Shown here: in pieces, positions 17,001 to 24,068 of the stretch
Layout: every line of letters starts with the position of its first letter
How positions within the stretch are numbered: position 1 is the stretch's first letter
Assembly: GCA_910586515.1 (NCBI GenBank)
Contig: CAJUGL010000038.1
Location: 1 to 33,922 of the forward strand
Direction: 5' to 3'
DNA from: an uncultured Acetatifactor sp.
Lineage (GTDB): Bacteria; Bacillota; Clostridia; Lachnospirales; Lachnospiraceae
Length of the DNA stretch: 33,922 nt
The notes under the pieces: generated by a model
What the model was told of the DNA's origin: nothing
Seen by the model: only the letters and a program-made list of their open reading frames with translations
Database searches by the model: none
Made by a program: the position numbers and the translations under genes

Positions 17001-17618
17001 CGGGCCTGCCGCATATTCCGCCCGGATTTTTTCATAGAGAGGGGCGAGAAAGCTGTCCACATTCCGGTCCTGGAGTTCCGCTTCGATTGTCTCCACGATT
17101 TTATCATATTCCCGGGTATTCAGGGAGAAGCTGTGACTGGTCTGGGCACGGCTCTTTTCCCATATGGAGATGGCCCACAGAATGGGGGAGAGTTGAAAGC
17201 TGTCCGCCAGATACAGGCCTTCCGTATCGGTCTGAAAGGAAAACCAGGCGATGGCGCTCTTTTTCGGGTAGCTGATCTCCGGGCTTTCCAGAGGGTTTTC
17301 CATAAACTTTTCCAGATAGGACACGATATTGTTGCGCTCTGTCCTGCCGATGCAGAAAGTTATGTTATCTCCTGTGGCTGCGAAATCTTTGAACTGTCCG
17401 GCATCCGATTCCAGTTTCTTCTCCAGATCAGGAAAAGGTGTCTTCAGGTCAGAGAAGAGTTCGATCTTATTTTCCCTGACCGTTTCCCCTTTCTGTAATT
17501 TGGAGATGATTTTCTGATTCTCCGGACTTTCCTCCGGAATATCGATCTGGCCCAGGAATTCTATTGTCTTCCAATAATCCAGTATTTCCAGGACCTGATT
17601 TCTTCTGGTCTGTTCCAT
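14016..17618 (-). CDS. Large SF1 (UPF1/DNA2-like) helicase with topoisomerase-type zinc ribbon
   Basis: This 1200-residue protein has an N-terminal region of about 340 residues that I do not recognise. A superfamily 1B helicase core follows: Walker A GPPGTGKTT (about 351), an insertion of long Lys/Glu-rich helices (about 560-660), motif II VDEAGQAQP (about 815), GDPKQIEPV, VGTVHTFQGQGTDEV (about 1033) and the ATRAK motif VI. An Ala/Pro-rich linker leads to a four-Cys zinc ribbon (CPNCGKPLTERNGKYGKFLG, then C-x5-C) as at the end of bacterial topoisomerase I. It probably binds and unwinds or translocates on nucleic acid. It is a lone gene with its own promoter. Large helicases of this kind occur both as housekeeping and as defence genes. 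Confidence 0.85.
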   Translation of the reverse strand: MEQTRRNQVLEILDYWKTIEFLGQIDIPEESPENQKIISKLQKGETVRENKIELFSDLKTPFPDLEKKLESDAGQFKDFAATGDNITFCIGRTERNNIVSYLEKFMENPLESPEISYPKKSAIAWFSFQTDTEGLYLADSFQLSPILWAISIWEKSRAQTSHSFSLNTREYDKIVETIEAELQDRNVDSFLAPLYEKIRAEYAAGPFPEKNPASIGFLVYSRYVSEEKRDADEDPADYGDLGKSFFLNDMILLADLIASGKFGDHSDYEKAVVSYLLAGYEKTKAADTLPRTIISPGEPAAEMRKFFEKVLHVAKAPMGKWPAKFMPALMQQVAVNIAIDKSGCTPVFSVNGPPGTGKTTLLKEIVASNIVDRALLLAQNGTDPDTLFEKRSFTQGPLGAYGHAYFQYAPNYYAIKTDAVNDYGMLVASCNNAAVENITIDLPKGKDILESLEASPDDDESVKKGLEEVRTLFDVQCSEEIETITTYGKSREEKDIFFTRYANKLLGSEDCWGLVSAPFGKRSNIKKYCNAVLKPFLEEYKSSEARNLHRQKFVKQRELFLKQYQRVEALKRELEQLCTASASIPEKFQALSQQELAAAKASLENARKNQAARLKAEQAEIMHLEETRPRGLFGRRKNTETRDALIAEHKENAASAKNSMGEIDNMLAFTENAAGYRALLKKYSAGDKKMAPIDAAFLEKYASADEKQATKAQITNPWFTAQYNREREKLFLYACRLHKEFAASSKCMRHNMINLLIAWNLFDECGERMQDADRKAAMPFLLQSIFLMTPVISTTFASAQSFLGDIEQSGVLGTLIVDEAGQAQPQMAVGAMFRCRKSIIVGDPKQIEPVVTAETDMIRQLLTSRLLDGYKDKKISVQGFADYINPYGTFLGEAEEQEWVGCPLVVHRRCIDPMYTISNILSYDGTMKQQTGAPKADRAATFILDKSCWIDVSGSENSGKKDHFVKAQGEAVLKLLAAKFQKDRTEIPRLFIITPFTSVKSGMMDMIRKSVLYKEEPRLKKWLEDNNVGTVHTFQGQGTDEVIFLLGCDQNAAGAANWVNKNIVNVAATRAKFRFYLIGDKNVWMCKPVKTARECTAELITAEDLDSLLPHSPLSDTPVPAKGMNPDTNTAAALPLEGTGAAVETSAPPAPENHAPEKSAAQQAVCPNCGKPLTERNGKYGKFLGCTGFPKCRYTGRLPK

Positions 17619-17689
17619 GGCGTAACCTCATTTTTCGTAAGTTTTACAGAGTCTGTATATTTTGCACAATTAACTTTCAGTACAGATTT

Positions 17690-17718
17690 ATTATATCGGA
17701 ACAGCATGGAAGATTCAA
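17690..17718 (-). promoter_or_regulatory. Sigma-A promoter of the helicase gene
   Basis: On the minus strand TTGAAT (17718-17713) is followed after 17 bases by TATAAT (17695-17690). Transcription would start near 17683 and give a leader of about 65 bases to ATG 17618. Confidence 0.75.
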
Positions 17719-17789
17719 CTAAAATATTCGGGAGACAGCTCTGATTCCTGCCGAAAAAGGATGTTCTGTCAGATAATTTATTTATCCTA

Positions 17790-17818
17790 TTGTGATAATG
17801 CCCAAAATGTGCTAGAAT
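17790..17818 (+). promoter_or_regulatory. Sigma-A promoter of the MscS-like gene
   Basis: TTGTGA (17790-17795), a 17-base spacer and TAGAAT (17813-17818) precede the channel gene. A GGAGG ribosome site lies 8 bases ahead of ATG 17869. It is back-to-back with the helicase promoter, 70 bases away. Confidence 0.65.
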
Positions 17819-17868
17819 AAACCATCATAGTTATCTATGAAATACAAATCAGTTACGGAGGAAAAGAT

Positions 17869-19059
17869 ATGGAATTTCTTTCTACGATTGCCGCGACGAT
17901 CGCGTCAGGGGTGTGGTCAGTGGTCAGCGCCCTGCTGATTCTGGTGATTGCCTTTGTGGTGGCGGCTGTGGTAAAGTCCGCAGTGGTGAAGCTGTTGGGG
18001 AAGGGCAAAATAGGGCAGATTCTGGATAAGATGGACTCGCCGGGAGGCGGCAGCACAAGGGATTTCATCGGCAAACTGGTTCATTTACTGGTGTTCCTGC
18101 TCTTTGTGCCGGGGATCTTCAGCGCACTGGGGATGCGGGATGTGTCTGCGCCGATTACGAACCTGCTGAATACGGTGTGGGGCTATGTGCCCAATATTGT
18201 GGCGGCAGTGATTGTGCTGATAATCGGATTCTTTATTGCAAAGATGGTGCGTCAGCTCCTGGTACCCCTGTTTGACAGGCTGAACGTGAATAAGCTGCAG
18301 GAAAAGGCAGGCATTGAAGTGACCAGTACGGCAAAGCTCTCTTCAACCCTGGCGTACATAGTCTATGTTCTGATTCTGATTCCCATGATTGTGATGGCAT
18401 TGGACGTGCTGAACATTGATGTGATTTCACAGCCTGCAGTCTATATGCTGAACCAGATTTTCGGATTTATCCCCAATATTTTTGTGGGCCTTGTGATTAT
18501 CATTATAGGCTGTATGATCGGCAAATTTGTGGGCCAGATTGTGACCCGGCTTATTGCCTCTGCCGGACTGGATGCGAAGCTTACTGCGCTGATTGACAAT
18601 GACAAGTATCAGTTCAGCCTTTCCAAACTGGTTGGAAATGTGGTGTATGCGGTAGTGGTCATCTTCTTTGCGGTGGAGGGAATCAATGTCCTGAAACTGG
18701 ATGTGCTGACCGAGATCGGTACGGCTGTGATCGGCTACATGCCTGCAGTGCTTAGCGCTGTTCTGATTCTGGCCATCTGCTTTGTGGCCGGTTCCGCGGC
18801 GGAGAAGGGCCTGCGGAAAAATGGTTTTGCCCTCTATGGAACCATTGCAAAATGCGCGGTGCTGACAGTGGGCGTGTTCATGGTGTTGAGTCAGCTGGGC
18901 ATTGCTGCAGAGATCGTAAATGCCGCGTTTAAACTGGTTCTGGCTGCTATTGCTGTTGCTTTTGCCATTGCCTTCGGCATGGGCGGAAGAGATTTCGCTT
19001 CCCATACTTTGAAAAAACTGGAAGACAATCTGGATAAGAATTCGGATAAGGAAGAGTAA
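17869..19059 (+). CDS. MscS-related membrane channel protein (conserved TM-helix repeats)
   Basis: This 396-residue integral membrane protein contains repeated units of the conserved TM-helix type (PF05552-like). Each starts with a Phe/Tyr-Ile/Val-Pro-Asn turn followed by a hydrophobic helix, at YVPNIVAAVIVLIIGFFIAKM, FIPNIFVGLVIIIIGCMIGKF, and as a variant GYMPAVLSAVLILAICFVAG. An extra N-terminal helix (about residues 12-35) and a last helical pair are present; the C-terminus is short and charged, without the usual beta cytoplasmic domain of MscS. It is commonly annotated as a mechanosensitive channel; gating is not proven by sequence. Own promoter and GGAGG site. Confidence 0.82.
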   Translation: MEFLSTIAATIASGVWSVVSALLILVIAFVVAAVVKSAVVKLLGKGKIGQILDKMDSPGGGSTRDFIGKLVHLLVFLLFVPGIFSALGMRDVSAPITNLLNTVWGYVPNIVAAVIVLIIGFFIAKMVRQLLVPLFDRLNVNKLQEKAGIEVTSTAKLSSTLAYIVYVLILIPMIVMALDVLNIDVISQPAVYMLNQIFGFIPNIFVGLVIIIIGCMIGKFVGQIVTRLIASAGLDAKLTALIDNDKYQFSLSKLVGNVVYAVVVIFFAVEGINVLKLDVLTEIGTAVIGYMPAVLSAVLILAICFVAGSAAEKGLRKNGFALYGTIAKCAVLTVGVFMVLSQLGIAAEIVNAAFKLVLAAIAVAFAIAFGMGGRDFASHTLKKLEDNLDKNSDKEE

Positions 19060-19147
19060 CAAAAGGATTTCTGCCGGTTGGGGATTCAAGAAAAACGGAT
19101 GCCCCGGAGGGCAGGGGCAGACAGAGCAGGAAATTCTGCCGCCCTTT

Positions 19148-19203
19148 CATAATTACAGGGCCTCCTACATATACATGTAGCAGTATATGTAGGAGGTTTT
19201 TCT
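19148..19203 (+). promoter_or_regulatory. Hairpin and possible sigma-E promoter controlling spoIVA
   Basis: CCTCCTACATATAC (19161-19174) pairs perfectly with GTATATGTAGGAGG (19183-19196) around an 8-base loop, and TTTTT follows, so it has the form of an intrinsic terminator for read-through from the channel gene. The 3' arm contains GGAGG (19192-19196), the spoIVA ribosome site, 7 bases from ATG 19204. An alternative hairpin CTACAT-ATAC-ATGTAG (19165-19180) would free that site. CATAAT (19148-19153) and CATATACA (19168-19175) resemble the -35 and -10 of sigma-E promoters. If so, the sporulation transcript starts near 19182 and lacks the 5' arm. The palindrome is seen; the promoter is inferred. 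Confidence 0.65.
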
Positions 19204-20688
19204 ATGCAGAATGATACAATAAATACCTATGACCTGTACAATGATATCAAGAACCGTACGGGAGGAGAGATCTACATAGGGGTACTGGGGCCTGTGCGCA
19301 CCGGTAAGTCCACGTTTATCAAGCGTTTCATGGAGGAAATGGTTCTGCCCTATATGGAAGATGAGCATGCCAGAAACAGGGCCCAGGACGAATTGCCCCA
19401 GAGCGCCGGGGGCAAGACCATCACCACCACGGAGCCGAAGTTTATTCCAAATGAAGCCGCCAATGTAGTCTTAAGCGGAGAGATTCCCGTGTCCGTGCGT
19501 CTCATTGACTGTGTGGGGTACATGGTGGAGGGGGCGGCAGGGCATATGGAGGAGGACGTGGAGCGGATGGTAAAGACGCCCTGGTTTGACTATGAGATCC
19601 CATTTACCCAGGCCGCCGAAATCGGCACGGATAAGGTGATGAACGATCACTCCACCATCGGTCTGGTGATTACCACGGACGGAAGCTTCGGGGAGATTCC
19701 CAGGGGGAATTATCTGGAGGCGGAGGAGAAGACCATCCAGGCGCTGAAGAAACTCCGCAAACCCTTTCTGGTCCTGGTGAACAGCCAGAAGCCCTACTCC
19801 GAGGACGCAAAGCGGGTGGCAGGGGAGATCACCGAGAAATACGGCGTTTCCGCGGTGACCGTAAACTGCGAGCAGCTGAAAAAGGAAGACATCCATATGC
19901 TGTTGGAAAATGTGCTCTATGAATTTCCCATCTCCTCCATGGAATTTTACATGCCCAAGTGGGTGGAAATGCTGCCCTGGGAGAACCGGATGAAGCAGGA
20001 TATTATCACAAGGGTGAAGGGGCTGATGCAGGACTACGGCACCATCCGGGATGTGCTGAAGAAGCCGGTGGAGATGGACGGAGAGTACATAAAACGCTGC
20101 AAGACAGACACGGTGAGCCTTTCGGACGGTGTGATCCGCATCACCCTGGATGTGGAGGAATCCTATTATTATGAAATGCTCACGGACATGGTGGGGGAGA
20201 CCATCACCGATGAATATCAGCTCATCAGTAAGCTGAAGAGCTTTGCGGCCATGAAGCATGAATATGCCAAGGTACTGGATGCGGTGAACATGGTGCGCAT
20301 CAAGGGATATGGAGTGGTGACGCCGGACAGGGACGAGATCGGCCTGGAGAAGCCGGAACTGATCAAGCACGGCAACAAGTTCGGGGTAAAGATCAAGGCA
20401 TCCAGTCCTTCCATCCATATGATCCGGGCCAATATCGAGACGGAGATCGCTCCCATTGTGGGAACCCAGGAACAGGCCAATGACCTGATTCATTTCATCA
20501 ATCAGGCGGATATGGAGAAGGGAATCTGGGAGACGAATATTTTCGGAAAGACGGTAGAACAACTGGTAAATGACGGAATTACGGCCAAGGTGGCGGTAAT
20601 CGGGGAGGAGAGTCAGTTAAAGCTCCAGGATACCATGCAGAAGATTGTAAACGACAGCAACGGGGGCATGGTGTGTATCATCATCTGA
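19204..20688 (+). CDS. spoIVA: Stage IV sporulation protein A (spore coat basement ATPase)
   Basis: This 494-residue protein matches SpoIVA over its whole length, the family standard being about 492. The Walker A motif GPVRTGKST is at 29-37, and LIDCVGYMVEGAAGH supplies the Walker B/switch region. FGEIPRGNYLEAEEKTI and LVNSQKPYS are typical of the family. The C-terminal end GGMVCIII is the hydrophobic tail needed for localisation. In sporulating cells it is made in the mother cell, hydrolyses ATP to polymerise on the forespore surface, and anchors the coat. Its presence marks the organism as an endospore former. The gene is not next to the gpsA/der genes found beside it in Bacillus. Confidence 0.97.
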   Translation: MQNDTINTYDLYNDIKNRTGGEIYIGVLGPVRTGKSTFIKRFMEEMVLPYMEDEHARNRAQDELPQSAGGKTITTTEPKFIPNEAANVVLSGEIPVSVRLIDCVGYMVEGAAGHMEEDVERMVKTPWFDYEIPFTQAAEIGTDKVMNDHSTIGLVITTDGSFGEIPRGNYLEAEEKTIQALKKLRKPFLVLVNSQKPYSEDAKRVAGEITEKYGVSAVTVNCEQLKKEDIHMLLENVLYEFPISSMEFYMPKWVEMLPWENRMKQDIITRVKGLMQDYGTIRDVLKKPVEMDGEYIKRCKTDTVSLSDGVIRITLDVEESYYYEMLTDMVGETITDEYQLISKLKSFAAMKHEYAKVLDAVNMVRIKGYGVVTPDRDEIGLEKPELIKHGNKFGVKIKASSPSIHMIRANIETEIAPIVGTQEQANDLIHFINQADMEKGIWETNIFGKTVEQLVNDGITAKVAVIGEESQLKLQDTMQKIVNDSNGGMVCIII

Positions 20689-20709
20689 TTCCCAATCGGC
20701 AGAACTGAC

Positions 20710-20777
20710 GGCGTCCGACAGGGCGGCTTGCCAGGAGCATGAATGGCGTTTCTTTGCTGCGGCGTCCGCCAGGGCGG
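20710..20777. repeat. Two-copy 17-bp direct repeat downstream of spoIVA
   Basis: GGCGTCCGACAGGGCGG (20710-20726) recurs as GGCGTCCGCCAGGGCGG (20761-20777), one base different. Both lie in the 114-base gap between the convergent ends of spoIVA and the membrane protein gene. No clear terminator with a T-tract is visible in this gap. Confidence 0.7.
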
Positions 20778-20802
20778 GCATGTCTGTTCAGGAGACAGAA
20801 GA

Positions 20803-22218
20803 TCAGGAGGACGCCGGAAGCGCGTCATAGAAGGGAAAGGCATAGCCATATACAGTCAGGATCAGCATTCCTGCAATGACTGCACAGAGTACAAGGGAAA
20901 AGGCCGTGAGAAGGATTTCCTGCCGTTTCTTCCCGGGAAGGAAGGACGACAGGATCAGGCGGCACATTTTTTCCATGCCCCGGACCGTATAGAGGCACAG
21001 GGGGAGCAGCGCAGGCAGCAGGTAGCGTCCCTGGGGCTGATAGTCCGTGGAATAGGAATAATACAGGCTTAAAAACAGGGGCATCAGGATGCAGAATACC
21101 ATGTTCACATGAAAAAAAATCCGAAACCATCTGCGGCCCGGTTCCATCCTGTCCCTGTTCCGGGCGGCAGGACCCTGGAGGAGGGCGCAGAACAGCACCC
21201 CCAGGCCGAACAGCGCTTTATAAAAACGGTAAACCCAGATGGAGGTAACCATTGTCATGGGACCGTACATACCGATAAAGCTAAGCATGGAGAGGGAGAT
21301 AAAGTCCGAATCCCGTATCATATCAAACAGGGAGAACCCCTGGTTCATCCAGGTTGCCCGGGTATCCGGGTGAAACTGGGGCTGCGCATAGAGGGAGGCG
21401 CATGCATTCCGGCTGCGGAGCGCCAGGAAATCCCCTTCATAGAGGATGGCGCTGCGAATAAACCACCAGGCGATTCCGCAGAGGACGACAGCGGAGATAA
21501 GGACGCCTTTTTTCAGAAAATTTTTGTAATCAAAACAGAGCTTATTTCTGTATACAGATAAAAAAAATACGGTAAACAGTAAAATACAGCTTAGAATATA
21601 CCCGTAGGCATTGTAATAGGACAGGGCGCAGAGGATAATGCCCAGAGCCATGATCAGGGAGGAACGGGCCGTGAAAGCATCCTTCAGGCCCAGGGTCAGC
21701 CCGTACAGCATCAGGGCAATGGACAGCATGCAGCAGGAATCCGTGTTGACATAAGTGTGTACAAAGATACCCTGGGGCAGGAAGGTGGCAAGAAAAGCGA
21801 AAATCCAACGGAAACGCGCATCCTGAAACCATTGTCCGGCCAGAAGGAGAACCACCCGGGCCATCAGAAGGCCAAACAGCAGGTCAACGCCCCGGGCCGT
21901 GTAAAGCAGGGCCGTTTGGGAGTCCGTGAACAGATTCACAAACCCCATGGCATATCCCTGGAACATGTAGGGGAGGATGGGCTGAAAGGCGTAGGAAAAG
22001 CCGTATCCGGGGATGCGGATACTCTCCTCGTAACCGTTGGGGAGGGTTCCGTGTTCCGCAATGTACCGGGGGATGAGATAGCGGTTGTATTCATCCGGGG
22101 GATTGCCGAAGGGCTGTCTGATGAGAAGGGAAAGCCCCAGGACAAGGTACAGGGCAAAGTAACATATTGTAATGGCGGTGTTGATTCTGTTTTTCTGTTT
22201 CATTTCCTTTACCTGCAT
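20803..22218 (-). CDS. Polytopic GT-C-type membrane glycosyltransferase-like protein (DUF2142-like)
   Basis: This 471-residue protein has about ten hydrophobic segments. After the first helix the extracytoplasmic loop carries PPDEYNRYLIPRYI, with the Asp-Glu pair typical of GT-C enzymes that use polyprenyl-phosphate sugars. Near the end, YQPQGRYLLPALLPL matches the Q-x-R-Y-hPhh segment of DUF2142-type proteins. It probably transfers a sugar to a cell-envelope polymer outside the membrane. ATG 22218 has a poor ribosome site and the internal Met6 is an alternative. It is transcribed divergently from the GtrII-like gene, suggesting a shared envelope-modification task. Confidence 0.75.
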   Translation of the reverse strand: MQVKEMKQKNRINTAITICYFALYLVLGLSLLIRQPFGNPPDEYNRYLIPRYIAEHGTLPNGYEESIRIPGYGFSYAFQPILPYMFQGYAMGFVNLFTDSQTALLYTARGVDLLFGLLMARVVLLLAGQWFQDARFRWIFAFLATFLPQGIFVHTYVNTDSCCMLSIALMLYGLTLGLKDAFTARSSLIMALGIILCALSYYNAYGYILSCILLFTVFFLSVYRNKLCFDYKNFLKKGVLISAVVLCGIAWWFIRSAILYEGDFLALRSRNACASLYAQPQFHPDTRATWMNQGFSLFDMIRDSDFISLSMLSFIGMYGPMTMVTSIWVYRFYKALFGLGVLFCALLQGPAARNRDRMEPGRRWFRIFFHVNMVFCILMPLFLSLYYSYSTDYQPQGRYLLPALLPLCLYTVRGMEKMCRLILSSFLPGKKRQEILLTAFSLVLCAVIAGMLILTVYGYAFPFYDALPASS

Positions 22219-22281
22219 ATTTCTGATTTTCTGATTTATTAACCATTGTAGTCTTCGGCTTTGTTAGAACCAGTCCATAGT

Positions 22282-22310
22282 ATCATATTCCGTGTTGGAA
22301 GAAAAGACAA
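22282..22310 (-). promoter_or_regulatory. Promoter of the DUF2142-like gene
   Basis: On the minus strand TTGTCT (22310-22305), 17 bases and TATGAT (22287-22282) form a plausible sigma-A promoter, with a leader of about 57 bases to ATG 22218. Confidence 0.6.
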
Positions 22311-22334
22311 TATTGGAAAAATATTATAATTGAA

Positions 22335-22363
22335 TTGCTTTTTCCGTTATATTTTTGTATAAT
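22335..22363 (+). promoter_or_regulatory. Promoter of the GtrII-like gene and salvage run
   Basis: TTGCTT (22335-22340), a 17-base spacer and a perfect TATAAT (22358-22363) point to the GtrII-like gene. The tandem repeat at 22394-22455 would then lie within the untranslated leader. Confidence 0.65.
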
Positions 22364-22393
22364 GTGTTTATTCTTTTTTTATATTTATTGTTT

Positions 22394-22455
22394 TTTTATC
22401 TTTGATAGTTTTATCTTTGATAGTTTTACCTTTGATAGTTTTTTATCTTTGATAG
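22394..22455 (+). repeat. Four-copy 15-bp tandem repeat in the leader
   Basis: Units of TTTTATCTTTGATAG start at 22394, 22409, 22424 and 22439; the third has one base change and the fourth has two extra T. They sit between the promoter and the ribosome site of the GtrII-like gene. Copy number could alter leader length or structure. Confidence 0.9.
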
Positions 22456-22482
22456 AAGGAAGGGTAAGAAGGGAAGGCAAGT

Positions 22483-24039
22483 GTGAAAGAAAATCTGAAA
22501 AAATACCGCAGCTGTCTTTTTGTCACCGGCCTGCTTGCCTTTTTGGTACACGGAGCGAAGCTGAATGCAGGTATAATCGGTATTGACACGGAGGACCTGC
22601 TGCATCTGCAGGACGATTTTTACGGCGGATGGCTGCATACGGGGCGGCAGGGGCTTGTGTTTTTAAAATATGTGTTGGGCAACGCTCATTTTAATCCTTA
22701 TTTTGCCGGGAGTATGACGCTGCTTCTGTTCGGGGCTGCGGTGGCGGCATTTCTGCGGCTGTGGGACCGGACAGGCGGGAAGACGGAGGAGGGACTGGCA
22801 TGGGGCTGCGGCAGCCTGCTCTGGATCTCCCATCCGGCCATGGCAGAGCAGTTTTATTTTTCGCTGCAGAGCATGGAAATCTGTCTTGCCATGGTTCTCA
22901 CAGCGGCAGCCATGTATCTGTCCTTCCAATGGGTGGACAGGCATGCATGGAGGTATGCCCTGGGAAGTGTGTGTATCTTACTGTTGGTCTTTTCTGTTTA
23001 TCAATCGTTTGTAGTCATGTATATTTTCGGAATCGTTGCAATGCTGCTGCTGCAGGCGCTGCGGGAGGCTTCGGAGGGAGCAGAGGTGAAAACAGGCGCC
23101 TATGTCAGGCGGGTGGCTCTTCACTGCGGTCTTTTTCTGGCGGCATTTCTGCTGAATACTTTGATTACCAGGCTTTTTTTCGGTTCCTCAAGCTATCTGG
23201 AGAATCAGATCTTCTGGGGGCATGCTTCGGTGAAGGACTGTCTGCACGGTATTGCAGGCCATGTGGTGAAGGCTTTTACCGGGTATGATTCCGTTTTTTA
23301 TCACTGGGGGCTTGGGCTGTTGGCTGCGGCGGATTTGGGGCTGCTGCTGTGGTTCCTGAAGGAGCCAGGAAGGAAAGGGAGGAAAAACGGGGGCGTTGTC
23401 CTGTTTTTTTACGGGGCGCTGCTGACCACGCCTTTTCTCATGTCCGTGCTTCTGGGGGGGACGCCGGCCATGCGTTCCCAACTGGCGCTTCCGGCGCTGA
23501 CAGGCTTCCTGGGGTGGCTTGGGATAAAGCTTGTCCTTTTGCAGAAGGTCCGTGTCCGGAGGGAAGGCATATTCCGGGCGGCATTGCTCTGTATTGGGGC
23601 GGTTTCCCTGGTATGCGGTGCGGAGCAGGCGAAGGTGACATGGAAGCTGTATTATACGGACAGATGCCGTTATGAGCAGGATGCCGCTTTGGGCAGGGCG
23701 GTGATCTCACAAATCGAGGCGGAGACCGCAGGGGAAGAGGCGGAGCTGCCGGTGTTCTTTGTGGGCAGCCGGGAATTTACGGGAAACCATGCCTGTGTCA
23801 AGGGAGAAATTATCGGAATTTCGTTTTTTGAGCATGACAGAAGGGTGGAGCCGGAATTTTACTGGAGTACCAGGCGGATTCTGGGGTTTCTGCACACACT
23901 GGGCGCGGATTATATCCAGATCCCGGAGGAACGGATGGGAGACGCCCTGGCGCGCAGCGCGGAGATGCCCTCCTGGCCGGCGGAGGGCAGTGTCCGGGCA
24001 GTGGACGGTATGGTTATTGTAAAGTTGAGTGCCGAGTAG
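22483..24039 (+). CDS. GtrII-like membrane glucosyltransferase
   Basis: This 518-residue membrane protein resembles the GtrII glucosyltransferase family. GIDTEDLLHLQDDFYGGWLHTGRQGLVFLKYVLG follows the first helix and contains the acidic and Arg/Gln residues shared in the family. Eight to ten further hydrophobic segments are followed by an extracytoplasmic C-terminal domain of about 130 residues from about 390. GtrII proteins move glucosyl groups from undecaprenyl-phosphate to surface glycans. The start is GTG 22483 after a GGAAGG site. It ends 29 bases before the purine nucleoside phosphorylase gene, so the salvage genes may share its transcript. Confidence 0.78.
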   Translation: MKENLKKYRSCLFVTGLLAFLVHGAKLNAGIIGIDTEDLLHLQDDFYGGWLHTGRQGLVFLKYVLGNAHFNPYFAGSMTLLLFGAAVAAFLRLWDRTGGKTEEGLAWGCGSLLWISHPAMAEQFYFSLQSMEICLAMVLTAAAMYLSFQWVDRHAWRYALGSVCILLLVFSVYQSFVVMYIFGIVAMLLLQALREASEGAEVKTGAYVRRVALHCGLFLAAFLLNTLITRLFFGSSSYLENQIFWGHASVKDCLHGIAGHVVKAFTGYDSVFYHWGLGLLAAADLGLLLWFLKEPGRKGRKNGGVVLFFYGALLTTPFLMSVLLGGTPAMRSQLALPALTGFLGWLGIKLVLLQKVRVRREGIFRAALLCIGAVSLVCGAEQAKVTWKLYYTDRCRYEQDAALGRAVISQIEAETAGEEAELPVFFVGSREFTGNHACVKGEIIGISFFEHDRRVEPEFYWSTRRILGFLHTLGADYIQIPEERMGDALARSAEMPSWPAEGSVRAVDGMVIVKLSAE

Positions 24040-24068
24040 GGGCTGACTCGGGGAAAGGACGGAGAGAG

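Noticed and set aside
19471..20562. 363-codon minus-strand frame
   Set aside because: Antisense shadow of spoIVA, His-rich product without a recognisable domain.
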